A stretch of 64,000 bases of DNA from Microbulbifer rhizosphaerae (lineage in GTDB: Bacteria > Pseudomonadota > Gammaproteobacteria > Pseudomonadales > Cellvibrionaceae): the NCBI RefSeq assembly GCF_014191725.1, contig NZ_JACHWZ010000006.1, positions 1 to 64,000 of the forward strand, read 5' to 3'. Under the pieces are notes generated by a model. It made no database searches. It was not told the origin of the DNA and worked only from the letters and a program-made list of their open reading frames with translations. Made by a program: the position numbers and the translations under genes. Each line of letters begins with the position of its first letter. Position 1 is the first letter of the stretch. This document shows, piece after piece, positions 1 to 7,226 of this stretch.

Positions 1-2
1 AC

Positions 3-59
3 AGTGCTGTCAAATCGGAGTTGTTGCATTATCTCGATGCCATGAAATCTGCGGCCTAG
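3..59 (+). CDS. 3' end of an unidentified gene
   Basis: An open frame enters from the left edge and stops with TAG at 57-59. It encodes 18 residues ending LLHYLDAMKSAA. Nothing identifies the family. It is in the same frame as the TIR remnant that follows the stop, so the TIR fragment may have been joined to the tail of another gene, perhaps a transposase or cassette. This could also be chance. Confidence 0.25.
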   Translation, partial: SAVKSELLHYLDAMKSAA

Positions 60-83
60 TCGCGGAAGTGTCAAAATTTATGC

Positions 84-626
84 AATGATTGGGTTAATAA
101 AGCCAATGCTGGAGAGGGCGGTGTCGGCTATGAAAAGATGATTATGACGTCCTCACTAATGAAACAGATAGATAACAATAAAATTATACCAATAATAAGA
201 GAGAATTCAGAAATAAAGCTCCCAACATTTCTTAGTTCAAAACTTTACATAGATTTCTCTAAAGACGAAGATGTTGAATATAGCCTTGATGAGCTACTGA
301 GAACACTTCTCGATTCGCCGCTATTTGAAAAACCTCCTATCGGAGAAAATCCCTTTAAACCATTTCAAGGGGCTAAGCCTGACAGAGTGGCTGACGGCGT
401 AAAGGAAGTTATGCAGGCCATAGCGAAGGCATTTGAAAGAAATCCCGACGAAAGAATATTTTTAAGATCGATTGTAGCCCAAACAGGCATGCATAGGTTG
501 ACACTCGATAGGTATTTATTAACAGCGCAAGGAGATGGCCTAATTGATAAGGATGTTTTGGGGCGTTTCGGAGTTACAGAGAAAGGGATTGAATATTTAA
601 TATCTCACAATATCATCAATACCTAA
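84..626 (+). pseudogene. 5'-truncated TIR-domain protein with C-terminal winged-helix region
   Basis: The frame is open from just after the stop at 59. TIR-like sequence begins near 84, upstream of the first ATG (138), and contains NDWVNKANAGEGGVGYEKM followed by NKIIPIIR and KLYIDFS. This order matches the second half of bacterial TIR domains (GGVGYEK, then IPIIR, then a IDFS strand). The N-terminal strand that normally carries the SHS/SKD motif is missing. After NPFKPF comes a region of about 80 residues with a helix-turn-helix flavour (LRSIVAQTGMHRLTLDRYL), which I read as a winged helix. TIR proteins act as NAD-consuming or signalling modules, often in defence. This piece lacks the start of the fold and the usual initiation signals, so it is probably a remnant. 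The domain call rests on motif recognition only. Confidence 0.6.
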
Positions 627-709
627 CTAAGCTAGGCACCACGGCCCGTTTTCTGCCATGTCCCAAATGGTCGTCTGCTAGCGATATTATGTCTCTTAAG
701 GGAGTAAGT

Positions 710-1147
710 ATGAGCAACTATGAAATAGTCAAAACCACGCAGATTGATGGGGATTTCGAAGGTTTTGATGATGAGGTTCTGTTCAAACTCATGGATGGAT
801 CATATTGGATTCAAGGCCAATACAAATATTGGTACTACTACGCTTACTGCCCGAAGGTCAAGATCTTACAAGCAAATGGAAAGTTCTATTTACAGATCGT
901 TGGTCAGCGAGAAATCGTACTTATTCACCCTATCTCAAATGTAATCGAGTCACAAATAGATGGTGAATTCAACGGTTGGAACGGCGAGACAGTATACGCG
1001 CTAACAAATGGCCAAGTTTGGCAACAATCCACCTATCAGTACGATTATACCTATTCATATCGACCGGACGTTTTCATCTATAACGCAGGTGGCGGGTATA
1101 AGATAAAAGTGGAAGGAACTACTGCCGATATTCAGCGAATCAAATAG
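710..1147 (+). CDS. uncharacterised protein of two tandem repeats
   Basis: This encodes 145 residues when started at the ATG at 710, which has AAGGGAG five bases upstream. An earlier ATG at 689 has no comparable ribosome site. The protein is an internal duplication: QIDGDFEGFDDE...WIQGQYKYWYYYAYCPKVKIL near residues 12-54 is matched by QIDGEFNGWNGE...WQQSTYQYDYTYSYRPDVFIY near residues 83-125. Each unit is rich in Trp and Tyr and looks all-beta. There is no signal peptide and no membrane segment. I do not recognise the family. It lies in the AT-rich accessory block with other small orphan genes. Confidence 0.7.
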   Translation: MSNYEIVKTTQIDGDFEGFDDEVLFKLMDGSYWIQGQYKYWYYYAYCPKVKILQANGKFYLQIVGQREIVLIHPISNVIESQIDGEFNGWNGETVYALTNGQVWQQSTYQYDYTYSYRPDVFIYNAGGGYKIKVEGTTADIQRIK

Positions 1148-1149
1148 AA

Positions 1150-1185
1150 CATAACCAGGCTTGGATGCCCTTTACGCTGGTTATG
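1150..1185. repeat. 9-bp inverted repeat after the repeat protein gene
   Basis: CATAACCAG (1150-1158) and CTGGTTATG (1177-1185) are exact inverted copies with an 18-base loop, starting three bases after the stop codon. No T-run follows, so it is not a classical terminator. It could be a processing hairpin or a decayed cassette recombination site. Confidence 0.45.
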
Positions 1186-1557
1186 GCAACATTATTCCGC
1201 GAGGATAAATGAAAGTAACTTCGTCCCTTCACGGCAAGCGGTCTCCGTTTGCGGTCATTGGTCATTGGTCATTGGTTTGCACCTCCAATTTTACCGGAAA
1301 TAGAGAACGATTTCTTATCTTTGGATAAATTTTTATGAAAAAATCAACTTATCCTGTCGCAAGAGTTCACCGTCGGTGAAGTTCTTCGACAGCGCCTAAA
1401 TGAAACCCCTGTACTTATAGTGTTATTGGTAACTAAATGAGGGAAATTTACGCAACATAGGTATAGCCTCTCCGCTTCTTCCGCTGCGTGTGATGGCGAC
1501 CGTTAGAACACCGAATCTCCCGTGAAAGAGTAACAATTATTTATTCCAAGCATTAGC
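1186..1557. other. AT-rich intergenic stretch, no supported gene
   Basis: The only clear structure is a triplication of the 7-mer GGTCATT at 1253-1273. A 14-codon reading frame starting at the ATG at 1335 has no recognisable product. I see no gene here. Confidence 0.5.
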
Positions 1558-1680
1558 ATGAAGATATTGATAGCAGAAGATAGTCCAATTATACAGAAAC
1601 TCAATTCAGCACTAATGAAAGACTGGGGTTTTGATTTCGAGACGGCTAAAAAAGGACCGGCTAAAAAAGGACAGCCATAA
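1558..1680 (+). pseudogene. truncated response-regulator receiver domain
   Basis: The ATG at 1558 opens a 40-residue frame: MKILIAEDSPIIQKLNSALM, then KDWGFDFETAKKGP and a stop at 1678-1680. The start is the first strand and helix of a CheY-like receiver, with the acidic pair (ED) that helps bind magnesium. The phosphoacceptor Asp, the Thr and the Lys, all normally further along, are absent. The end is occupied by a short direct repeat, GGCTAAAAAAGGAC, present twice in a row. The gene therefore breaks off after about 33 receiver residues and cannot be a functional phosphoreceiver. Confidence 0.6.
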
Positions 1681-1850
1681 ATAGAAAAATCGGAAGGTAT
1701 TCCGATGATGTTTAGTATTGAAAAATCTTTCGAACGTTAGCAGAACGGTTATTGGCAATATAGGGTTGAAGCGAGCCCCAATCAGCCGCTTCAGGTCAAA
1801 GCTCCCCGCAGTTGAGCTGCGACGGTACTTTTTAAGAGGAAGGCAAAGAA

Positions 1851-3869
1851 TCAGGACGTGGGCGACGGAGAGAAAAATCGCTCACACTCGCGAACTCCCT
1901 GCGCCCAGCGTTTACCGAGCTGTTCGCAGGCGGTGCGTATCGATTGGGCGGAGCCAACCAGAGACCTAAAGCGGCTTTCGAAATTCCGGCTCAGGTAGAG
2001 CCAGTTTCTCGGGTCGATTTTCAACCGCTCCAGGATGGGCGGTAGACGGTCGGAAATGGCTCCACGTTTGTCTTCGCGAAGAGCGCGTCCGGTCCAGTCC
2101 ACCAGCGTCAGGTAGTCCTCGAGCCGCAGGGGAATGCCCGCGGGCATGGGCTCTCGCGGATTACCGGCGAAGGGGAAGAGTGACAGGGGTTGCTCACCTT
2201 GCTTGGCGGCTGCGATGCGCCGCTTGACCGAGGTATGCGCGGATTCTTCCGGAGTTTCCGCCATTTGCGCACGAATCGGGTTCAGGTCCACATAGGCCAG
2301 ACAAGCCACCAGCGCCCGCTCGTCCAGCAACGCCTGGGACTTGAAGCGGCCTTCCCAGAAACGGCCGGTGCACTGGTCCTCCCGGTTGGCCTCCCGGGCG
2401 ATGGATTCATTCCGCATGCGCATAAACCAGCTGACATCCGCAAGCCTCGAGCGCCAGGTCTCCGCAACTTCCGCAAGCCGGGCCAGCTCTGCGGAATCCA
2501 GAGCTTCACCGCGAACAAAGCGTTGGGAGAGCGCAGAACCCTTACACAGCTGGTGCCAGCGCTCAGTCAGCTCGCGCAAATCCCAGCCTGCTGCCCGCTG
2601 TCGATCGATATGCAGCACAACATGGTAGTGGTTGCTCATCACCGCATATCCACAGACATCCAGGGCGAACACCTGGGCCAGTGCCAGCAACCGGTCCTCA
2701 ATCCACTGGCGGCGATGCTCGAAGCTCTGTCCTGTACGCTCATCCCGGCCACACAGGAAGGCACGTCGCACACAGCGGGAGACACAGTGGTAGTAGGGTG
2801 TGGTGTCTGGGCAGATAAGAGCTTTGCGTGGCATGGTCATGTTCTGCTGGCTCGCTGAACTGGATGCATAACCAGTATTTTGCGCAAATGACGATACGAT
2901 GCAATAGCAGTGGCGCGAAAGTCTTTTTGTTTTGTGGGTGTCCTTGAGTTCCCTCTTGAGTTCCCCTCTTGAGTTCCCCTCTTGAGTTCCTCCTTGAGTT
3001 CCTTTTGTGGGTGTCCTTGAGTTCTTTCCTTGAGTTCTTGAGTTCTGCTTGAGTTCTGCTTCTTGAGTTCTGGTTCCACGTTTGTCCTCGCGAAGAGCGT
3101 GTCCGGTCCAGTCTACCAGCGCCAGGTAGTCCTCGAGCCGCAGGGAAATGCCCGCGGGCATGGGCTCTCGCGGATTACCGGCGAAAGGGAAGAGTGACTG
3201 CGGTTGCTCACCTTGCTTGGCGGCTGTGATGCGCCGCTTGACCGAGGTATGCGCGGATTCTTCCGGAGTCTCCGCCATTTGCGCACGAATCGGGTTCAGG
3301 TCCACGTAGGCCAGACAAGCCACCAGCGCCCGCTCGTCCAGCAACGCCTGGGACTTGAAGCGGCCTTCCCAGAAACGGCCGGTGCACTGGTCCTCCCGGT
3401 TGGCCTCCCGGGCGATGGACTCGTTCAGCATACGCATAAACCAGCTGACATCCGCAAGCCTCGAGCACCAGGTCTCCGCAACTTCCGCAAGCTGGGCTAA
3501 TTCTGCGGAATCCAGGGCTTCATCGCGAACAAAGCGTTGGGAGAGCGCAGAACCCTTGCACAGCTGGTGCCAGCGCTCAGTCAGCTCGCGCAAATCCCAG
3601 CCTGCTGCCCGCTGTCGATCGACATGCAGCACAACATGGTAGTGGTTGCTCATCACCGCATATCCACAGACATCCAGGGCGAACACCTGGGCCAGTGCCA
3701 GCAACCGGTCCTCAATCCACTGGCGGCGATGCTCGAAGCTCTGTCTTGTACGCTCCCCCCGCCCACACAGGAAGGCACGGCGCACATAGCGGGAGACACA
3801 GTGGTAGTAGGGTGTGATGTCTAGGCAGATAAGATCTTTGCGTGGCACAGTCATGTTCTTCTGGCTCAT
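1851..3869 (-). CDS. REP-associated tyrosine transposase (RAYT), tandem fused double copy
   Basis: A single 672-residue frame contains two transposase units. Each has the HUH motif (MSNHYHVVLH, His76 and His78 in the first unit) and the late block ACLAYVDLNPIRA, whose Tyr is probably the nucleophile. RAYTs nick and join single-stranded DNA at REP palindromes. The downstream unit (ATG at 2840 to 1851, 329 residues) is complete for the family. The upstream unit (3869/3854 down to about 3075) loses its last ~65 residues, which are replaced in frame by a repeat-encoded linker rich in NSRTQ and ELK, and reading continues into the second unit. Either the ATG at 2840 is used independently, or a two-domain protein is made. 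The DNA copies differ at only a few per cent of positions by eye, so the duplication is recent. Confidence 0.8.
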   Translation of the reverse strand: MSQKNMTVPRKDLICLDITPYYHCVSRYVRRAFLCGRGERTRQSFEHRRQWIEDRLLALAQVFALDVCGYAVMSNHYHVVLHVDRQRAAGWDLRELTERWHQLCKGSALSQRFVRDEALDSAELAQLAEVAETWCSRLADVSWFMRMLNESIAREANREDQCTGRFWEGRFKSQALLDERALVACLAYVDLNPIRAQMAETPEESAHTSVKRRITAAKQGEQPQSLFPFAGNPREPMPAGISLRLEDYLALVDWTGHALREDKRGTRTQEAELKQNSRTQGKNSRTPTKGTQGGTQEGNSRGELKRELKDTHKTKRLSRHCYCIVSSFAQNTGYASSSASQQNMTMPRKALICPDTTPYYHCVSRCVRRAFLCGRDERTGQSFEHRRQWIEDRLLALAQVFALDVCGYAVMSNHYHVVLHIDRQRAAGWDLRELTERWHQLCKGSALSQRFVRGEALDSAELARLAEVAETWRSRLADVSWFMRMRNESIAREANREDQCTGRFWEGRFKSQALLDERALVACLAYVDLNPIRAQMAETPEESAHTSVKRRIAAAKQGEQPLSLFPFAGNPREPMPAGIPLRLEDYLTLVDWTGRALREDKRGAISDRLPPILERLKIDPRNWLYLSRNFESRFRSLVGSAQSIRTACEQLGKRWAQGVRECERFFSPSPTS
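2061..2930. repeat. downstream copy of the ~870-bp RAYT duplication
   Basis: This segment matches 3075-3944 at a constant offset of 1014 bases. It runs from TCCACGTTTGTC through the start codon and about 90 bases of upstream DNA. The unit therefore includes the 5' flank and most of the transposase gene but not its 3' end. Confidence 0.8.
2931..3074. repeat. degenerate CTTGAGTTC tandem repeat between the RAYT copies
   Basis: CTTGAGTTC recurs about ten times with spacers of 0-6 bases such as CCCT, CT and TTTC. The phrase TTTGTGGGTGTCCTTGAGTTC occurs twice (around 2935 and 3004). On the coding (minus) strand this gives GAACTCAAG units translated as NSRTQ or ELK. It stays in frame with both transposase units. 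It marks the junction of the duplication and probably arose by slippage. Confidence 0.8.
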
Positions 3870-3944
3870 GGAGCTGTATGTATAACCAGCACTTTGTGCA
3901 AATGGCGATACGATGCAATAGAGGTGGCGCGAAAAGCTTTTTAC
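3075..3944. repeat. upstream copy of the ~870-bp RAYT duplication
   Basis: This is the partner of 2061-2930. It carries the 5' part of a RAYT gene and its upstream flank. It ends at the CTTGAGTTC repeats, so it lacks the gene's 3' end. Confidence 0.8.
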
Positions 3945-3995
3945 TTGGTGGATGCCCTAGAGCTGGGCATTCACAAAAGTGAACAAACGTACCAC

Positions 3996-4061
3996 TTAAC
4001 CTTCAGGCTTGACGGGATGGGGCTTCCGAAGCATTCTTGCCTAAAATTACCAATTGAGATA
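3996..4061. repeat. dispersed ~65-bp repeat, copy 1, with promoter-like core
   Basis: The sequence from AAACGTACCACTT to TTCTTGCCTAAAAT matches 26102-26165 at roughly five of six positions. Both copies keep TTGACG (4009-4014 here), a 17-base gap and CATTCT (4032-4037), a layout compatible with a sigma-70 promoter reading right. It lies about 90 bases upstream of the gene at 4151. The shared stretch also conserves a short frame, RLDG-GLPKHSC, with mostly silent changes, so its nature is uncertain. Confidence 0.5.
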
Positions 4062-4150
4062 TGAGGCAAGAGATATTGGCCTCTGCGATCACTATATATT
4101 ATAAATGTTAGCTAACTGTTCTGTTTGAATGCGATTAAAAGGAATAAATT

Positions 4151-4771
4151 ATGCCGAATATGACACAAACTTTTAGAAATCATCCGTTGAATTTTCTTCA
4201 GTTTCATCCCCTGTTGATTTCAATCTTTCCTGACGCGACTTTTGATACACAGACTGTACATTTCGATATTAATACCAGCGATTACACATCCAATTCAGTT
4301 GAGTCAGTGATAGACAACACTCCCTGCGAATTAAAAAGTACGTCGGACACTGAAAAACTGAAAGCCTATTGGCTACCATATAAACCAGATTTTGCAACTT
4401 CACTACAGTTAGGATCAGACGCTAATTTTATGTTTACCGCAAATATGGATGGTTGCACCTTTGCTGCGACTCATAGTCGTACATCTCCTAGAGTTAGTCA
4501 CTCGAATGCAGCTACTATTGGAGGGATTATCAATCAGTATTTAAATGACCCTCAGAAGTCAGCTCTAGCGCAGAAAGCTATTCAACAGTGTTCTGCTTCG
4601 AGAATTTTGGGCTTACAAAAAATTAAATATCAAAACTCTAGATCCAGAGATTGCACAACTATTGTAGGCATTAGAGATATTACAACCGGATCTTGGAGGT
4701 TTTGCAAACAAGTGATAGGGATATCTAATTATGGGCAGAGCTGCACAGTAAAATCGGTTACTCCATTTTGA
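4151..4771 (+). CDS. orphan cassette-like protein, possible papain-like/deamidase fold
   Basis: This encodes 206 residues from an ATG preceded by AAAAGGAATAAATT. There is no clear signal peptide or membrane helix. The one striking motif is MDGCTF at residues 99-104, with His117 exactly 15 residues after Cys102 (PRVSHSNA). CNF1-type glutamine deamidases and relatives place a catalytic Cys in an L-S-G-C turn and the His about 12-15 residues later, so this could be a distant member or simply resemble one. The gene ends 14 bases before an attC-like site, which suggests a mobile cassette. Codon use is AT-rich, unlike the core genes further right. Function is unproven. Confidence 0.6.
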   Translation: MPNMTQTFRNHPLNFLQFHPLLISIFPDATFDTQTVHFDINTSDYTSNSVESVIDNTPCELKSTSDTEKLKAYWLPYKPDFATSLQLGSDANFMFTANMDGCTFAATHSRTSPRVSHSNAATIGGIINQYLNDPQKSALAQKAIQQCSASRILGLQKIKYQNSRSRDCTTIVGIRDITTGSWRFCKQVIGISNYGQSCTVKSVTPF

Positions 4772-4784
4772 GCTCAATATAATC

Positions 4785-4901
4785 AGCTAACAAACGGCTC
4801 CACGCAGACGCTCAAACCTACGCGGTTTTTGTGGTTTCGCTGTTCTACACTTTAACACAAAAACCGCTCCGGTTCGGGCGCTGGTGAGCCGGGCGTTCAG
4901 G
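4785..4901 (+). other. attC-like integron recombination site 1
   Basis: The site begins AGCTAAC and ends GTTCAGG. The internal arms CGGCTCCAC (4795-4803) and GTGAGCCG (4884-4891) pair with one unpaired C, the extrahelical base typical of attC. AAC/GTT pair further out. Inside is a perfect 12-bp stem, GCGGTTTTTGTG with CACAAAAACCGC. The length of 117 bases is within the attC range. The right core departs from GTTRRRY. An alternative right core, GTTATGA, lies at 5064-5070 beyond an inverted-repeat segment. No integrase gene is present in the window. Confidence 0.5.
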
Positions 4902-4904
4902 CTG

Positions 4905-5056
4905 TAGAAAAACTCGAGCACTTCTTGAAGTGGAAAATTTTTCTTGCGGAGAGCGCTCTGAAATGCTTTTTGCCATACAAAACAGGTCCAAAATTTACGT
5001 AGGAGCGCGATCTTCTGGACGAAATATAACCAGAACAAAAGGCCGGAGTTTTTCTA
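4905..5056. repeat. 152-bp segment bounded by 11-bp inverted repeats
   Basis: TAGAAAAACTC (4905-4915) and GAGTTTTTCTA (5046-5056) are perfect inverted copies. The segment sits at the right edge of the attC-like site and holds no convincing gene. It could be a small non-autonomous insertion, or the outer part of a longer cassette hairpin. Confidence 0.4.
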
Positions 5057-5185
5057 TAGCCTCGTTATGATTTTTCAACCAACCTACCAAAGGAATATAT
5101 TATCGCAACAATAAACGAACTAACTGAAACTCAATTCAAACAACTTCTAGACGATTACTTCGCGCCACCTGAAAAGCGGCAAAAA

Positions 5186-5566
5186 ATGACAGAGGAAGAA
5201 ATAAGAGAATTAGCTATTCGACTAAATGACAAAGTAAATGCCCCTCTTATTGGAGAAACTACAGAAGAAAAAATTCTAATCAAAGTCGTATTAAAGGTAG
5301 ACACATTTCTCTACGACAATATTCCTAACGAAATTTATGATTTAGCCAGAAGTTTGGATAAGAGAATCGATGAAAGTGAAGCTACACGACTAATCAATAG
5401 GCTTTCGATCCTTGCTAATGAAAAAATCGACATTCCTTACATTCCAGAATCAGCAGAGTATGTAGCAATTCGATTTGTAATTGGTGTAATTATCAATGCC
5501 GCTCGAAAAGAGTGGAACTTTGATATGGCAAAAGATGCCCCTGAATCAGAGTTAGTGACTGCATAG
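5186..5566 (+). CDS. orphan cassette protein, unknown function
   Basis: From the ATG at 5186 this encodes 126 acidic, mostly helical residues with no signal peptide. I do not recognise it. The reading frame extends upstream without a stop, and the sequence INELTETQFKQLLDDYFAPP looks coding. Its only good ribosome site (AAAGGA at 5089-5094) lies just before an ATT codon at 5099. The ATG at 5186 has no clear Shine-Dalgarno sequence. The true start may therefore be AUU at 5099, adding 29 residues. The gene ends seven bases before the second attC-like site, as expected for an integron cassette. Confidence 0.65.
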   Translation: MTEEEIRELAIRLNDKVNAPLIGETTEEKILIKVVLKVDTFLYDNIPNEIYDLARSLDKRIDESEATRLINRLSILANEKIDIPYIPESAEYVAIRFVIGVIINAARKEWNFDMAKDAPESELVTA

Positions 5567-5572
5567 TGTATC

Positions 5573-5633
5573 ATGCAACAAGTCAAATCACTCGGACGCA
5601 GCTAAGCTGCGTTCGGTGTTTGAGGTGTTAGAT
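5573..5633 (+). other. attC-like integron recombination site 2
   Basis: This 61-base site has all the expected parts. The right core is GTTAGAT (5627-5633), a perfect GTTRRRY. The left core is ATGCAAC, off by one from RYYYAAC. The inner arms TCAAATCAC and GTGTTTGA pair with one extrahelical base, and a 10-bp central stem CGGACGCAGC/GCTGCGTTCG has a TAA loop and one G-T pair. It lies between the stop codon of one small orphan gene and the ribosome site of the next. Confidence 0.65.
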
Positions 5634-5653
5634 TTTAATCAAGGAGATCAAGC

Positions 5654-6151
5654 ATGGATATTGAAGCGATTTTGAAAACTATTTTAAAGCCAATCTATCT
5701 TCGAGTTATTCTTATAATATTGGCTATGATCTTATTATTTCGAAATGTATCGTACTTGCTTTTGGGTGACATCTATTACATTTTTAATGGCCAGCAATCA
5801 CAGCGTATAATCGAATTTGTATTCGAGAAGGAAATTCCTGCATTGATAATGACCGTTCTATGGCCGGTCGCATTTACATTTTTTAATATAATCCATGAGA
5901 AAATTAGGCTTCAGAAAGATTTTTTCATGTCTGTCTTGATGGTGCACACTTTTTCTTGTCTTGCTACCGCCTTTATTCTCCTATATGGCGGTTGCGGTGG
6001 CGAAAACTGTAATCAGAAACCGTTATATTTAACAGTAATTGGTGGTTCTTTGTTGACAATGCTTAGTGTCGGACTTTCTTACTGGTTGTATAGTAAAAAG
6101 GAATGCATATTCGCTGCAGAATTAACAACGTTCGAGGCTGATAAAATCTAA
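5654..6151 (+). CDS. small membrane protein in a cassette, unknown function
   Basis: This encodes 165 residues from an ATG with AAGGAG seven bases upstream. About four hydrophobic segments are visible, near residues 15-35, 65-82, 92-112 and 125-147. A CGGENC motif follows the third, and a short acidic tail ends the protein. I do not recognise the family. The start is 20 bases after the attC core at 5627-5633, and the stop overlaps ATCTAAC (6146-6152), a good left attC core. The rest of that site is replaced by an IS30 remnant. Confidence 0.7.
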   Translation: MDIEAILKTILKPIYLRVILIILAMILLFRNVSYLLLGDIYYIFNGQQSQRIIEFVFEKEIPALIMTVLWPVAFTFFNIIHEKIRLQKDFFMSVLMVHTFSCLATAFILLYGGCGGENCNQKPLYLTVIGGSLLTMLSVGLSYWLYSKKECIFAAELTTFEADKI

Positions 6152-6156
6152 CGAAT

Positions 6157-6424
6157 AAATGATATGGTCGCACTGCTTCTGGGTTAGATTTTCCATCGAA
6201 TCGCCCTTTAGGATGTACAGACGGATCAAGCCATTAGCGTTTTCATTGCTTCCTCGCTCCCATGAGTGGTAGGGGTTGGCGAAGTAAAACTTAACAGAGA
6301 AATGAGACTCAATAACTTTGTACTGATGAAACTCGGCGCCGTTGTCAACAGTAATGTTTTGAAGGCCAATGGATTTCGACTGATCAATGTAAAGGATAGC
6401 AATAAGATCACTTAGCGTAGTGCC
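6157..6424 (-). pseudogene. IS30-family transposase fragment (DDE C-terminal part)
   Basis: Read on the minus strand, 6424-6157 translates without a stop as NITVDNGAEFHQYKVIE, then FYFANPYHSWERGSNENANG, LIRLYILKG and MENLTQKQCDHI. This is the hallmark of the IS30 catalytic core: the second Asp in DNG(A/T)EF and the Glu in the W-RG-NEN-NG block. The first Asp region and the C-terminus are missing, so it is an inactive piece of about 88 residues. No terminal inverted repeats were found. It breaks off inside what looks like the third attC site. Confidence 0.8.
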
Positions 6425-7226
6425 ATTCGGTTCCTACCTCTGTGCCCCCCAGGCGATGACTTGATTTTTCCACTGGCGCCCCGAAACAATGAATCTTGCG
6501 ACACCTGCGCGGTTCTTCCCCGGTCTGAAGGTAAGCTTTGCCCCGCAGTCAGCTCCAATAAGTAAAAGATTGTGTCATCTGCCTCTAAACCTGGTAAAAA
6601 TATTTGTTCCGGATCAAAGTTGGACGACAGCATTATGCCCCTATCGCAGACAATACCATTCAATTTATATTATAAATAACAGCTTTGCCCTACCTCCAGG
6701 GTGAGAATATAAAAAGAGATGATTGAGAGCGATGACAGAGAAGTCAGGTGGCGGCCTCCGCAGGATGGAACTGCTGCCAAATATCCACATTTCACAGCCG
6801 CACTCGGAAAGTGATATCCGTCACAATTCAGCGATCACTATTTCCCATCTTGCTTTTCTTTTTCCCCTCTCACCTGTGTCTTACGGGCATTATCTCTGTG
6901 CTGCAAGCGGTCCTGTTCCGGACCTCACTGGGTGGCTAAGGCGCTGACAGAGAAATCTAAAAGAGGATTTCCTGGAAACGGTTTTACAGGGTAGCGAATG
7001 GTGGCGGCGGTTGATTGAACGCGGCCACCAGAACGTAAGAGTAGTGGATTGGGATGCCGGGTACTGCCGGACCCCAGCGCGGTGTTTTTCAGAGGCATTT
7101 ATCGGCCAACGCGCCTCCATGCGGAGACAACGGCCGCAGTATCAATACGGAAGTTAACAAGTTACGGCGGGTTCAGAAGGTGCCTCTGCACACTGCTCGA
7201 GCCGCTCTGAAGCGAGGGATTATCAA
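6425..7226. other. about 800-bp region without a supported gene
   Basis: Several short frames exist on both strands, but none has a good ribosome site, recognisable motifs or consistent codon use. The right part should carry the promoter for the acetylesterase gene at 7227, whose ribosome site is GCGAGGGA. I see no other structure. Confidence 0.5.

Noticed and set aside
4021..4095. CTTGCCT/AGGCAAG inverted repeat as a terminator or attC
   Set aside because: The loop is over 20 bases, with no T-run and no GTTRRRY core.
4787..5038. Minus-strand 83-codon frame
   Set aside because: It is the translation of the attC-like hairpin and its flank (AVFVLKCRTAKPQKPR...), a known type of false gene in cassette arrays.
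6146..6189. ATCTAAC...GTTAGAT pair resembling a complete attC site
   Set aside because: The right half (6157-6189) translates on the minus strand as part of the IS30 transposase fragment. Only the left core is kept as a possible cassette boundary, and 44 bases is too short for attC.
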